Positions 18,736 to 28,726 of a stretch of 64,000 bases of DNA are shown here, in pieces. Within the stretch, counting starts at the first letter, position 1, and every line of letters starts with the position of its first letter. The position numbers were made by a program, and so were the translations under genes. The stretch comes from an uncultured Paracoccaceae bacterium. GTDB lineage: Bacteria; Pseudomonadota; Alphaproteobacteria; Rhodobacterales; Rhodobacteraceae. The notes under the pieces were generated by a model. The model made no database searches and was not told where the DNA came from. It saw only the letters and a list, made by a program, of their open reading frames with translations. The DNA lies in assembly GCA_947497985.1 (NCBI GenBank), contig CANMIX010000002.1:124001-188000 (forward strand), written 5' to 3'.

Positions 18736-18862
18736 GTCTGCTCATTTTGCAGAGCTTTTACAATTCAACGCGTTTTTATCGGACGTATCCCGGGGTGATT
18801 TACCCGTGGTCAACAGTTTCCCGCCACTAGTGTTAAAAGGTTGAGGAGAGGTTGAACCACAA

Positions 18863-19921
18863 ATGTGGGTTGTATTGTTTGCCTTTGCAGTCGCGGTTAT
18901 TTCCTCCGCGCCAAATTCGCTTTTTGCGGATCACGCAACCGGAGTCCGTTCTCCGGATTGGCCACACACCCACGCTGATCCGTATTTGACCGAGGACGTC
19001 CGCCGCGCGTTTCAACGCCCTGACGACATTCCGTTTCCAACCGAAAACCCCTATCGTCATGATGTGGCCGTCTTGGGCAAAATGCTGTTTTTTGATCCAC
19101 GTCTGTCAGGCAGTCAGAACATCAGCTGTTCAACATGCCACAACCCCTCCTTTGGCTGGGCCACACCGGTGCATCCGGTCCCGAATGAACTGAACGAAAT
19201 CCGCCGCCACGCGCCCAGCATTGTAAATGCCGCTTGGATCCAGCCTTTGTTTTGGGATGGACGTGCGCCCACGCTGGAAGAACAGGCGATCGGCCCCATC
19301 GAAGACCCCAATGAGATGGCGTCCGATTTCAACACGATCATTCGACGCCTGCACAAGGTGCGCAAGTACCGGGAATGGTTTGAATCGGCTTTTCCGGGCG
19401 AAGGGATCAGCAAAGACACCATTGTCGCGGCGCTCGCGACCTATCAACGGACGATTGTGAGCGGCATTTCCTCATTTGATCGATGGCTTGCCGGTGACCC
19501 GCATGCCATTTCCGAGGAGGCCAAACGGGGGTTCGCCCTGTTTCGGGGCCGCGGGCAATGTATGGAATGTCACGAGGGTTGGCTGTTCACCAACAACGGC
19601 ATGCATGACATCGGCCTCAGCGGGCTTGACCGCGGGCAAGGGAACTTACCCAACCAACCCCCAGAGGCCGCGTTTCGGTTCAAAACGCCAGGCCTTCGCA
19701 ACATTGCCATGCGGGCCCCCTATATGCACGACGGCTCCATCCCCGACTTGCGCGGGGTTATCCTCCACTACGCCAATGGGGGTTCAATTTGGATCAACCG
19801 CCGCACCGATATCGAACCGTTTGAGATCAGTGAAAGTGAAGTTAACGAGATCGTCGCCTTTCTTAACACGCTGACCGCCACCAATTCGGTGTCGCAGGCT
19901 CCCATTCTCCCCTCCAATTGA
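18863..19921 (+). CDS. Di-heme cytochrome c peroxidase / MauG-family protein
   Basis: A 352-residue exported protein (hydrophobic N-terminus ending near SLFA|DH). Two c-type heme sites are visible: C89-S-T-C92-H93 and C233-M-E-C236-H237. FFDPRLSGSQNISCSTCHNP and FKTPGLRNIAMRAPYMHDGSI are hallmarks of the bacterial CCP/MauG family. It may reduce hydrogen peroxide in the periplasm or modify a protein as MauG does. The stop lies 23 bases before the hybrid kinase gene, suggesting one transcript. Confidence 0.9.
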   Translation: MWVVLFAFAVAVISSAPNSLFADHATGVRSPDWPHTHADPYLTEDVRRAFQRPDDIPFPTENPYRHDVAVLGKMLFFDPRLSGSQNISCSTCHNPSFGWATPVHPVPNELNEIRRHAPSIVNAAWIQPLFWDGRAPTLEEQAIGPIEDPNEMASDFNTIIRRLHKVRKYREWFESAFPGEGISKDTIVAALATYQRTIVSGISSFDRWLAGDPHAISEEAKRGFALFRGRGQCMECHEGWLFTNNGMHDIGLSGLDRGQGNLPNQPPEAAFRFKTPGLRNIAMRAPYMHDGSIPDLRGVILHYANGGSIWINRRTDIEPFEISESEVNEIVAFLNTLTATNSVSQAPILPSN

Positions 19922-19944
19922 GGGGCCAAGACCAGAACGCCGAA

Positions 19945-22317
19945 ATGAGCATCAAACATTCCATTGTCAGACCCGTCATGATCCTTGCCGTCGCGATTTT
20001 CTGCGGCGGTCTGGTTGTTTCGGGCACTGTGATCATTGCCAGTACGCGAACAAACGCCGGTGCCCGCGAAGCGCTTACGATCACGCAGGAAACGCAACGG
20101 CTTAGCACGCAGATGCAGCACGCGCAGGACTATCTGAACCAAGTCCTGGACATGACCCATTTTGTTCAGGCCAGCGTGCTGGAAAAGGACCTCAGCAATC
20201 ACACCTCCAGCATTCATGACAGCCTGGATGTGATCGCCGCCCGTGACCTGCCGCCGCAATTATCACAACGTGTCGACCACTTGCGGCAGGAATTCAACAG
20301 TTGGGAAGCCTTGTTAATGCAACGGCTTGGCCTGTCCGGCATGCCGGATATACCCACCCGTCTGCTGCTTGACCAACAGGCCGACACGGTGATCGATGCC
20401 ACCCGAACTCTGGCGGCAACCTCTGCCGATTACGTTAGCCAAGTTATTGAAAATGCACGCTATCAGATCCTGAGCATCTTTGGCATCGCCATGGTCAGCA
20501 CGTTGGCCATTCTGGGTCTGGCTCTGCTCTTTGCCTATCGGCGCGCGTCTGAGATGTCACAGGCGGTCCTGGGCATTTCCACCCGATTGTTAAGCCTTGC
20601 GCGCCGCGACAGCGCTGAGGTCGACAATACTGAGAATGAACTAGAGGCCGTACACCAGGCGTTGAACCAACTGGATGAAGCACTGCAGGAAAAGCGCCGG
20701 ATGGAGTGCACCCTGCGCGCCGAAAAAACCCGGGCCGAAGCCGCTACAGAAGCAAAGTCGCGCTTCCTTGCCACAATGAGCCATGAAATTCGCACCCCCA
20801 TCAACGGGGTGCTGGGCATGGCCGAATTGCTGCACGAAAGCCCCCTCAACAGCGAACAACGGTCTTATTCAGAAACCATTCTCGCATCGTCCGAGGCTCT
20901 GCTGCGCATCGTGAATGACATTCTGGATTTCTCCAAGCTCGAAGCTGGGAAAACCGTACTCCTGCAACAACCCTTTAACCTGCGCGACGTGGTGTTTGAC
21001 GTCGCCACCCTGGTGGCCCCCAATGCCGCTGCCAAGGGTATCGAAATCTGCATCGATGTGCCCGAAGACACACCACGCCAGTTTGTCGGCGACAATGGCC
21101 GAATTCGCCAGGTGCTGACAAACCTGATCGGCAATGCGGTCAAATTCACCACCGAAGGATTTGTCGGCGTCACGGTCTCATACAACATCGATCAGGATCT
21201 GCCCCTGACTGTGGCGATTTGTGACACAGGTGTAGGCATTCCGGCCGAGCAGTTGGATCACATTTTCAAGGCCTTTGAACAGGTTGAAAGCACCACCGCC
21301 CGCCGTTTTGAGGGCACCGGTCTGGGCTTGGCGATTTCTTCCCATCTGGTCGAGGCCATGCAAGGCCAGATCACCGCAACTTCGACTTTGGACGAAGGCT
21401 CCTGTTTCACCCTTCACCTTGGCTTGCCTTTGGCCACTGACGCCTTTGCTCCGTCGCAAAGGCTTGTCAAATATGGGGATGATCTGGTCGGGAAATCCGT
21501 ACTCCTGATCGCCCAACAACCCTTTGCCCGCGATCTACGCACCCGGCTTTTGACCAGTTGGGGCGTCACTGTCCACTGGTACGATGGATGCGATAGCGCG
21601 CTAGAAGCCTTGCCGGGTTTACAAACCGAAATTGATCTGGTGCTGGTCGAATCTGGCATGGATGCCGAAGCTGCCGAGCATTTTGCAAAGATGTTTTGGC
21701 AAAGCTCGGGTCGGGCGCAGGTGCCCATCATCTTCGCCACGGATGCGCAGCATGTCACAGCGCTGCAATCGTTAAAGGCGCGCGGTTCCGCCACTGCATT
21801 GATGAAACCGCCGCGGAACGGAGCGTTGATGCGGGCCATGGTCGGGGCACTCTACCCCGATCGCATCAGCCAGGCCCGCAGCACACGTACGCCCAAAGGC
21901 GACGTCAACCTATCCACCTATAACATCCTCATCGCCGAAGATAATCGAACCAACCAATTGGTTTTGCGCAAAATGCTGACGCCAACCGGCGTACAGATGA
22001 CATTTTGCAACGATGGCCAGGCCGCCGTGGACGCCTACCGATCAGGTCAGTTCGACATGGTTCTGATGGATATGTCGATGCCGATCATGGACGGGCTACA
22101 AGCCACCCGGATGATCCGCAAATTCGAGAGTGATAACGACCTGCCCCCCTGCCCGATTGTAGCGCTGACCGCCAATGTCATGGACACCGATGAAGACGCC
22201 TGTCGCGAGGCAGGGATGATCGATTTCCTCACCAAACCCGTGCGCAAACAGGTGATCACCAAGGCAATCGCCACATGGGCAAGGCGGGACGAACAAAGAG
22301 AGGTCAGTGGCTTCTGA
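19945..22317 (+). CDS. Hybrid sensor histidine kinase
   Basis: A 790-residue membrane kinase. Order: TM1 (about 10-35), a periplasmic helical sensor region (to about 175), TM2 (about 178-200), HisKA with phospho-acceptor H280 in SHEIRTPING, HATPase (DTGVGIPAEQ, GTGLGLAIS), a first receiver-like domain (about 515-640) that lacks the acceptor aspartate (LVLVESGMD), and a second intact receiver with D709 in VLMDMSMP. The ATG at 19945 is preferred to TTG at 19918 overlapping the peroxidase stop. No cognate regulator is adjacent; with the peroxidase upstream, redox or heme sensing is a guess. Confidence 0.92.
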   Translation: MSIKHSIVRPVMILAVAIFCGGLVVSGTVIIASTRTNAGAREALTITQETQRLSTQMQHAQDYLNQVLDMTHFVQASVLEKDLSNHTSSIHDSLDVIAARDLPPQLSQRVDHLRQEFNSWEALLMQRLGLSGMPDIPTRLLLDQQADTVIDATRTLAATSADYVSQVIENARYQILSIFGIAMVSTLAILGLALLFAYRRASEMSQAVLGISTRLLSLARRDSAEVDNTENELEAVHQALNQLDEALQEKRRMECTLRAEKTRAEAATEAKSRFLATMSHEIRTPINGVLGMAELLHESPLNSEQRSYSETILASSEALLRIVNDILDFSKLEAGKTVLLQQPFNLRDVVFDVATLVAPNAAAKGIEICIDVPEDTPRQFVGDNGRIRQVLTNLIGNAVKFTTEGFVGVTVSYNIDQDLPLTVAICDTGVGIPAEQLDHIFKAFEQVESTTARRFEGTGLGLAISSHLVEAMQGQITATSTLDEGSCFTLHLGLPLATDAFAPSQRLVKYGDDLVGKSVLLIAQQPFARDLRTRLLTSWGVTVHWYDGCDSALEALPGLQTEIDLVLVESGMDAEAAEHFAKMFWQSSGRAQVPIIFATDAQHVTALQSLKARGSATALMKPPRNGALMRAMVGALYPDRISQARSTRTPKGDVNLSTYNILIAEDNRTNQLVLRKMLTPTGVQMTFCNDGQAAVDAYRSGQFDMVLMDMSMPIMDGLQATRMIRKFESDNDLPPCPIVALTANVMDTDEDACREAGMIDFLTKPVRKQVITKAIATWARRDEQREVSGF

Positions 22318-22337
22318 CCCCTCCCCGCTTGTTGGCT

Positions 22338-23975
<1,638 letters not shown>

Positions 23976-24119
23976 CTAATTTAAACATGCGGCTTTGGCC
24001 GCCCCTCAATACCAAACGTTTGCCGGGACTGCCGACCGGTCGCGATGTAATGTAGTTTCATGGTGCTTAGATGACAACGCGATGCTGCAAGCGCAAAGCC
24101 GCTGACTTTGATTGAAGGA

Positions 24120-24136
24120 GGTTTCGCTGCGAAACC
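24120..24136. repeat. 17-bp palindrome copy 1 (candidate ParB centromere site)
   Basis: GGTTTCGC-T-GCGAAACC, an exact inverted repeat about one central base. It is one of six full copies within 4.2 kb around parA-parB, so a partition site is the best explanation; the function is inferred. Confidence 0.75.
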
Positions 24137-24160
24137 GGGCACCAGCCATCTGCGTTGTTC

Positions 24161-24207
24161 AGGGGATGCACCCGCCGACTCTGGAAGAGTCGGCGGGTGC
24201 ATCCCCT
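24161..24207. repeat. Perfect 22-bp stem-loop with 3-base loop
   Basis: AGGGGATGCACCCGCCGACTCT style arm at 24161-24182 pairs with its exact complement at 24186-24207 around loop GGA. No T tract follows on either side, so it is not a normal intrinsic terminator. It lies 24 bases from palindrome copy 1. It may be a structural part of replication or partition, or a terminator for pgm-side transcription; undecided. Confidence 0.85.
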
Positions 24208-24516
24208 TGCACCACGCCAACTCTTCACTGCGGTCCCACCGACCAGCAAGTTGATGACCTTAGCGAGCCTCACCAGCCCGTTCTTCAATTATGGAGACTT
24301 AAACGAGCGAGCGCAAAACCGAAGAACGTAAATTTATTCATTTATTTCAAATAGATAGATCGCATATCGACCACTTGGTCACGCAAAATTGCGCCTATTT
24401 ATTCAAAGTCTTAGCCTCGAAACCGCGTGGAAACGCGCCGCGCATCCGTTGGTTTATTTCAGACAGTTTTAGCAACCTAACAAGCCACTTCAGGTAGCCT
24501 ATAGGTGTTAGCGTCA

Positions 24517-24539
24517 GGAGGTTTCGCTGCGAAACCTCC
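24517..24539. repeat. 17-bp palindrome copy 2, extended to 23 bp
   Basis: The core GGTTTCGC-T-GCGAAACC lies at 24520-24536, with symmetry extending three bases each side (GGA...TCC). It sits just past the stop of the inositol-monophosphatase-family gene. Confidence 0.75.
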
Positions 24540-24547
24540 CCTACTGT

Positions 24548-25342
24548 TCAGTCTACCGGCGGCAAATTACCAACGATATCCCGCAAATCTGCCTCCAATG
24601 CAGGCACCATGGCCAAGAAGTGCTTGGGCGATCCGATGAACTCCAGCGGCGGCAACGTTTCGATCACCGCCCCGGCTTCTTCCAGGATCAACCACATGGC
24701 AAAAACATCCCAGGCATTGACATAGCGTTCCCAATATCCTTCGGCGCGCCCCATAGCGACCGCCAATAGGCTGACGACGGCGGATCCATTGCGGCGATAC
24801 TCCATGCCAGCAGCCAACGCATTCTCGATCGTTTTGACATGGCTTGGAACCGGCTGGCGACCTGACCAGCCCAACATCAACATCGCGGCCCGCGGGTCAT
24901 TGCAAGTCGACAATTTCACAGTGCTGACCTTACCGTCATGGCGGACTTCTGCACCCTGCCCGTTCTCGGCCCAAATCATCACATCCAGCTCAGGTGCACA
25001 AATCGCCGCGTGGCTCAGCACGCCGTTTTCGACATAGGCAATCGAGACCGCCCAATCCGCCCCGCCGCGCATATAGTTGGCGGTGCCGTCAATCGGATCC
25101 ACGACCCAAAGCTTTGGCCCATCACCGGTCTGACCTTCTTCTTCACCCAGCACGTCCTCACCTGGAAACTGCTCTGCGATCTTGGCACGGATCAGCTCTT
25201 CTACGGCGCGGTCAGCAAAGGTGACAAAGTCCTGATGCCCTTTGGCCTGAACAAAATCGTCCCCTTGCTCGCGGCGCAGTTTCAATGCCAATGCGGCGGC
25301 TTCCTCAGCGAGGTCACGGATAAATTCGATACGGTTGGTCAT
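24548..25342 (-). CDS. Inositol monophosphatase family protein
   Basis: A 264-residue metal-dependent sugar- or inositol-phosphate phosphatase, close in type to SuhB/HisN. Motifs: GEEEG (metal-binding Glu), WVVDPIDGTANY (catalytic Asp cluster) and NAWDVFAMWLILEEAGA near the C-terminus. The ATG at 25342 gives the usual family start; another in-frame ATG at 25354 is possible. The gene is enclosed by the partition palindromes, but nothing suggests a role in partition. The exact substrate (inositol phosphate, histidinol phosphate or other) is not determinable. Confidence 0.88.
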   Translation of the reverse strand: MTNRIEFIRDLAEEAAALALKLRREQGDDFVQAKGHQDFVTFADRAVEELIRAKIAEQFPGEDVLGEEEGQTGDGPKLWVVDPIDGTANYMRGGADWAVSIAYVENGVLSHAAICAPELDVMIWAENGQGAEVRHDGKVSTVKLSTCNDPRAAMLMLGWSGRQPVPSHVKTIENALAAGMEYRRNGSAVVSLLAVAMGRAEGYWERYVNAWDVFAMWLILEEAGAVIETLPPLEFIGSPKHFLAMVPALEADLRDIVGNLPPVD

Positions 25343-25458
25343 GGTAAAGTCCATTCGTTTGGCCGACAGAATTTCGACCCAGATAAACACGTCACTTTTG
25401 TCATAAGCGTACCACAGTTTTATGAAACCCCAGAAACGACGGCGACCCTCATCATCAT

Positions 25459-25477
25459 AGGTTTCGCTGCGAAACCT
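25459..25477. repeat. 17-bp palindrome copy 3
   Basis: Core GGTTTCGC-T-GCGAAACC at 25460-25476 with A/T flanks extending it to 19 bp, located between the phosphatase gene and the parB terminator. Confidence 0.75.
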
Positions 25478-25503
25478 GCCTGTTCCTCATGCGGTGTCCG
25501 CTT

Positions 25504-25538
25504 GCCTTGTGAGGTTTCGCAGCGAAACCTCACAAGGC
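25504..25538. repeat. 17-bp palindrome copy 4, extended to 35 bp
   Basis: Core GGTTTCGC-A-GCGAAACC at 25513-25529. Perfect symmetry continues outward through GCCTTGTGA on the left and its complement on the right, 17 bases each side of the central A. It is only 36 bp from copy 3 and 9 bp from the parB terminator, and is the most extended of the set. Confidence 0.8.
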
Positions 25539-25547
25539 TTAAACAGC

Positions 25548-25577
25548 AAAAGGCCCGGGTGTTAGACCGGGCCTTTT
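25548..25577 (-). terminator. Intrinsic terminator after parB
   Basis: AAAAGGCCCGG (25548-25558) pairs with CCGGGCCTTTT (25567-25577), an 11-bp stem with an 8-base loop. On the minus strand the stem runs into TTTT and on the plus strand into TTTTT, so it works in either direction. It lies 22 bp past the parB stop. Confidence 0.9.
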
Positions 25578-25599
25578 TCATTGTAACAACCGTCCGCAT

Positions 25600-26688
25600 T
25601 TACTTGGGTTCAAGCAGGTGGCGAACACTGTCCATCACCGCGTCGACCAGATCGGCGGTGACCTCTTTACCATAGAAGCGTATCGCATATCCGTTGGGGC
25701 CGCTCTCGCGTGCGATTTCAACCCCGTTTGCCATCTTTTCGCGGCCCGTCACCACCGGTTTTTCTTTTACCTTTGGCCGTCCACCCCGGGCTGGATCCGG
25801 GGCTGCGCCTTCGGCGCGTTCGACCAGAGGCAACATGACCAACCATTCCTCGTCCCCGTCGCGAGGGTCGGCCCGTTCCAGCGCGGCGCGGATATCTTCG
25901 GTCAGACCCGCGCGCAAAGCTGTGGCAAGACGCAAACATTGGCGTTCGCTATAGACGATGGCGTGGGACAACAAATCGCCAAGGTCCTCGTGCACCAGAG
26001 CAAAGGAGCGGATCTTGGATCGTTTGGCTTTGGAGGCAGTGGAAAACAGAACCGAGACCGCCTCGTCCACGCTGGAGAACACACCGTCATAGACCGCCAT
26101 AGCCGCCGCACGACCACGTTCATATTGGCTGAGGCCTGCGCGGACCTCATTCTCTTCGATCATCGCCACCAACGCTTCTTTGACGCCGCCGGGATCGCGG
26201 ACAAAGGCGGCGATGGTTGGGAAGCGTTCCCCACCGCTCATGGCGTTCAGTCGACGGATTGCGGCCAGTCGACGATAGCCCGAAATCAACCCGTATTGCG
26301 CGCCGTCTTCCACATGCTGCGGCACATAGACCTCAATCGGCAGACGCAGCCCGTTGACCGAGATCGAGGTCATCAGCTCCTGCATCTCATCCTCGTTCAG
26401 CTCCATCCGGTCCCGTGACAGCGCATCTGCGGTGATTTGATGAATGGGAATTTCGACTGCCACCAGCCCTTTGCCCTCGGCCTCGCGCAGGCGTTCGGCG
26501 TCGACCCTGTCCTTGGCCTGGGCTTCGCGATCAGCCTGGGGCAGAGGGGAGGCCCGCATCGCGGCGTCTGCCACCACATCGGCGATTGGCGGGCGCACGG
26601 CGGTGCGGCTCAGCTCTTGGTCGATGCCTGCTTCAATCTCTTTCAGCGCTTCGGCGGAAGGCGCTTCTAATTGTCTGCGTCGTGCCAT
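25600..26688 (-). CDS. parB: Plasmid/chromid partition protein ParB (RepB-like)
   Basis: A 362-residue centromere-binding protein. The ParB N-terminal nuclease-fold domain spans about 75-175 (VEIPIHQI, LNEDEMQELMTSISVNGLRLPIEVY, GYRRLAAIRRL and ENEVRAGLSQYERGR). A helix-turn-helix region follows (about 195-240). The C-terminal part contains RGGRPKVKEKPVV, seen in plasmid RepB-type partition proteins. The ATG directly follows the parA TAA. Its binding sites are probably the six nearby palindromes. Confidence 0.92.
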   Translation of the reverse strand: MARRRQLEAPSAEALKEIEAGIDQELSRTAVRPPIADVVADAAMRASPLPQADREAQAKDRVDAERLREAEGKGLVAVEIPIHQITADALSRDRMELNEDEMQELMTSISVNGLRLPIEVYVPQHVEDGAQYGLISGYRRLAAIRRLNAMSGGERFPTIAAFVRDPGGVKEALVAMIEENEVRAGLSQYERGRAAAMAVYDGVFSSVDEAVSVLFSTASKAKRSKIRSFALVHEDLGDLLSHAIVYSERQCLRLATALRAGLTEDIRAALERADPRDGDEEWLVMLPLVERAEGAAPDPARGGRPKVKEKPVVTGREKMANGVEIARESGPNGYAIRFYGKEVTADLVDAVMDSVRHLLEPK

Positions 26689-28113
26689 TTACTCTGCCTC
26701 CTCCTGAGGTTTCGCAGCGAAACCTCCTGTGTCACCTTCGGCCTCGGCCATCTGGGCATCTCGCCACCAGGCGCCAATCAACAATTCCTTGAATTCGGCA
26801 TAGGTGCGGTCAAACACTTCGCGGCCCCGGGTGTAGGTTTCACGGTTGAAATTGCGGTAATCCGCCTCGTAGATGCCAGACACGCTTTCGCCTGCCTGAC
26901 CCACAAGTGCGGTGTAATCCTGACGGTGGGCATTCATGAAATCACCGAAATAGGCCTGGATCACGTTGGCCAGATCCGCCTGTTGGCTGGCATCGAACCG
27001 GGTGATCAGGGCACGGACCACGTCCCATTCGAACTTCATCTCGGGCAGGCCCGCGCGGCGGCGACCTGCGTTTTCACCGTCCTCGATCGAGGCAAAGGTG
27101 GAATAAAGCATGTCAAAGAACCGCCCCGTAGAATCGAATTCCAAGAAGGACGCCCCAAGCGGCACCATCAGGATATCGGCGGCGGCCAATGCGTTGATGG
27201 TCAGATACCCAAGCGCCGGAGGCGTATCGAGCAGGATGATGTCATAGTCGTCCAATGCGCCTCCTTTCTCCAATGCGCCAGTGAGCGCGTCCCAGAGGGG
27301 CCAATTGCGCAGCCCCATGCGCCAGACCGGGATCTGAAATTCCGCCCAATAGAGGTTCAGCTGCGCGCCGATCAGATCGATATTGGGCCAATGGGTTTTC
27401 TGCACCACGTCGCGCAGCGAAACCTGCAGCGCTTCGGTCAGGGTCTCATCCAAGGGCAATTCCGGGTCACCGGCGGCGGAACGGATCTTATTCTCTGCCT
27501 GCAGATGCTCGGCGTAGTCGCGGGCGAGCAGGGGGAACACCGTGCTCCATTCATCGGGCACATCGCCGCCCATGATCGAGGTCATCGAACCCTGGCTGTC
27601 GAGGTCGACCACCAGCACCTTGTATCCGTCCAGTGCCGCGGACATCGCCAGATGCGCTGCTGTGGAGGTTTTACCAACGCCGCCTTTAAAGTTCGCTACC
27701 GCTACGGTCTTGGCGTTAAGGTTTTGTGGACGATAGGGGCGATATTCCTTGGTGCTGACGCCTTCTTCGGCGAAATGGTCGCGCAGTTTCAGCACCTCTT
27801 CTAGGGTGAACCAACGGGAGCCTGCGTTGCCTTCGCCCTGGGGCAGGTCTGGGTTCTTGTTCAGCACCCGTCGCAAGTGGGCGGCTTGGACGGGGATCAG
27901 GTATCGGCAGATCTCCCACGTGGAAAACTTGCGCAGTCGTTTTTGCCCATCCGGAGAGTAGCCGCGTTTTGCCAGATCGTCGCGTCCGCGTCCGGCAAGG
28001 GCGGCGGCTTTGGCAAATCTTGCGGTGTCCACCAATGGTCCAAGCTTGCCAGCGGCGGCTTCTGGGTCCAGATTGAAATAGGGCGGCAAGGGGGTGTCAG
28101 GTTTCTTAGCCAT
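26689..28113 (-). CDS. parA: Partition ATPase ParA (type Ia)
   Basis: A 474-residue ATPase that moves ParB-bound DNA. The deviant Walker A box is FKGGVGKTST (about 143-152), with VLVVDLDSQGSMTS and DYDIILLDTPPALGYLT as later ATPase motifs. The extra N-terminal region (about 46-115, RLRKFSTWEICRYLI) is an HTH-like domain, making this the long, self-repressing type Ia ParA. The ATG at 28113 is used; a longer frame to 28269 reads through the palindrome. The 3' end of the gene encodes palindrome copy 5 (residues GGFAAKP). Confidence 0.92.
   Translation of the reverse strand: MAKKPDTPLPPYFNLDPEAAAGKLGPLVDTARFAKAAALAGRGRDDLAKRGYSPDGQKRLRKFSTWEICRYLIPVQAAHLRRVLNKNPDLPQGEGNAGSRWFTLEEVLKLRDHFAEEGVSTKEYRPYRPQNLNAKTVAVANFKGGVGKTSTAAHLAMSAALDGYKVLVVDLDSQGSMTSIMGGDVPDEWSTVFPLLARDYAEHLQAENKIRSAAGDPELPLDETLTEALQVSLRDVVQKTHWPNIDLIGAQLNLYWAEFQIPVWRMGLRNWPLWDALTGALEKGGALDDYDIILLDTPPALGYLTINALAAADILMVPLGASFLEFDSTGRFFDMLYSTFASIEDGENAGRRRAGLPEMKFEWDVVRALITRFDASQQADLANVIQAYFGDFMNAHRQDYTALVGQAGESVSGIYEADYRNFNRETYTRGREVFDRTYAEFKELLIGAWWRDAQMAEAEGDTGGFAAKPQEEAE
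26708..26724. repeat. 17-bp palindrome copy 5, inside the parA 3' end
   Basis: GGTTTCGC-A-GCGAAACC, extended to 21 bp (26706-26726). It lies within the last 15 codons of parA, 20 bp before the parB start, and is translated as G-F-A-A-K-P. Confidence 0.75.
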
Positions 28114-28240
28114 GTGTGCTGTGCCTCGGTCAGATCGCCTGTTTGTGGCGTTATCGTGCAAATCATCGCACATCTTGGCAGGGCTGTGAATCGGAGAATT
28201 GCTGCGGATGTCATTTTGCTGATCTGGCGCAATTCGGGGA

Positions 28241-28257
28241 GGTTTCGCTGCGAAACC
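28241..28257. repeat. 17-bp palindrome copy 6, upstream of parA
   Basis: GGTTTCGC-T-GCGAAACC, 127 bp before the parA start and just left of the AT-rich origin segment. It could serve both as a partition site and as an operator for parAB. Confidence 0.75.
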
Positions 28258-28261
28258 CCTG

Positions 28262-28475
28262 TATTTCAATAAAAAGAAGCAACAACAGGCTGTGTAAAGC
28301 TTGTATTACTTGTAATTACTTTAGAATCTTTGCGCCGAAAATATCGTTATATATCAACAAATAATAGGCTGATGGGTACCCATTTCCAGTCTTTGGGGTA
28401 CCCAGATGCAGGACCATTGGCACCCACATGCGGGGGGAAGGGGTCCGATTCTCAGGGAGAGGGGTACCGATTCCC
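28262..28475. other. Candidate replication origin: AT-rich segment plus five ~22-bp iterons
   Basis: An AT-rich stretch (28262-28370) is followed by five related elements starting near 28374, 28396, 28418, 28440 and 28461: GGGTACCCATTTCC, GGGTACCCAGATGC, TGGCACCCACATGC, GGGGTCCGATTCTC and GGGGTACCGATTCC. The regular 21-23-bp spacing is typical of iterons bound by Rep_3-type initiators. The first contains a perfect 12-bp palindrome (ATGGGTACCCAT, 28372-28383). A DnaA-box-like TTTTCCACA is at 28551-28559. Origin function is inferred. Confidence 0.75.
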
Positions 28476-28570
28476 GGTTTGGCTCTAAATAGCGGCTTTA
28501 AGACTCTGTTTGCGGATCAGTTTGTCATGGTTTCGCGCATGGGAACAGAGTTTTCCACAGGCACGGCGCT

Positions 28571-28618
28571 AAAGGAACCCGTCTACGGGAAGGGGTGATC
28601 CTGCAAACGGGTCCCTTT
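28571..28618. promoter_or_regulatory. Inverted repeat upstream of rep
   Basis: AAAGGAACCCGT (28571-28582) and ACGGGTCCCTTT (28607-28618) are complementary at 11 of 12 positions. They lie 109 bp before the rep start, a common place for the operator through which iteron-plasmid initiators repress themselves. Role inferred. Confidence 0.45.
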
Positions 28619-28726
28619 GATGGGTTCCCACGACAGGATTGAGCGCGGGTGCCTTTTCATGGCATAGTGACCCCATAACAGGCCCGTCGCACAGAATCGG
28701 TGGGGAGCAGACATATAGGACAGGCG

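Noticed and set aside
24112-24354. 80-codon plus-strand frame beside pgm
   Set aside because: It runs through the palindrome and the 22-bp hairpin, has no family resemblance, and its composition is that of the repeats.
27408-27425. Right half of the partition palindrome inside parA (CGCAGCGAAACCTG)
   Set aside because: Only one arm matches; the left arm is GTCGCG instead of GGTTTC, so it is not counted as a site.
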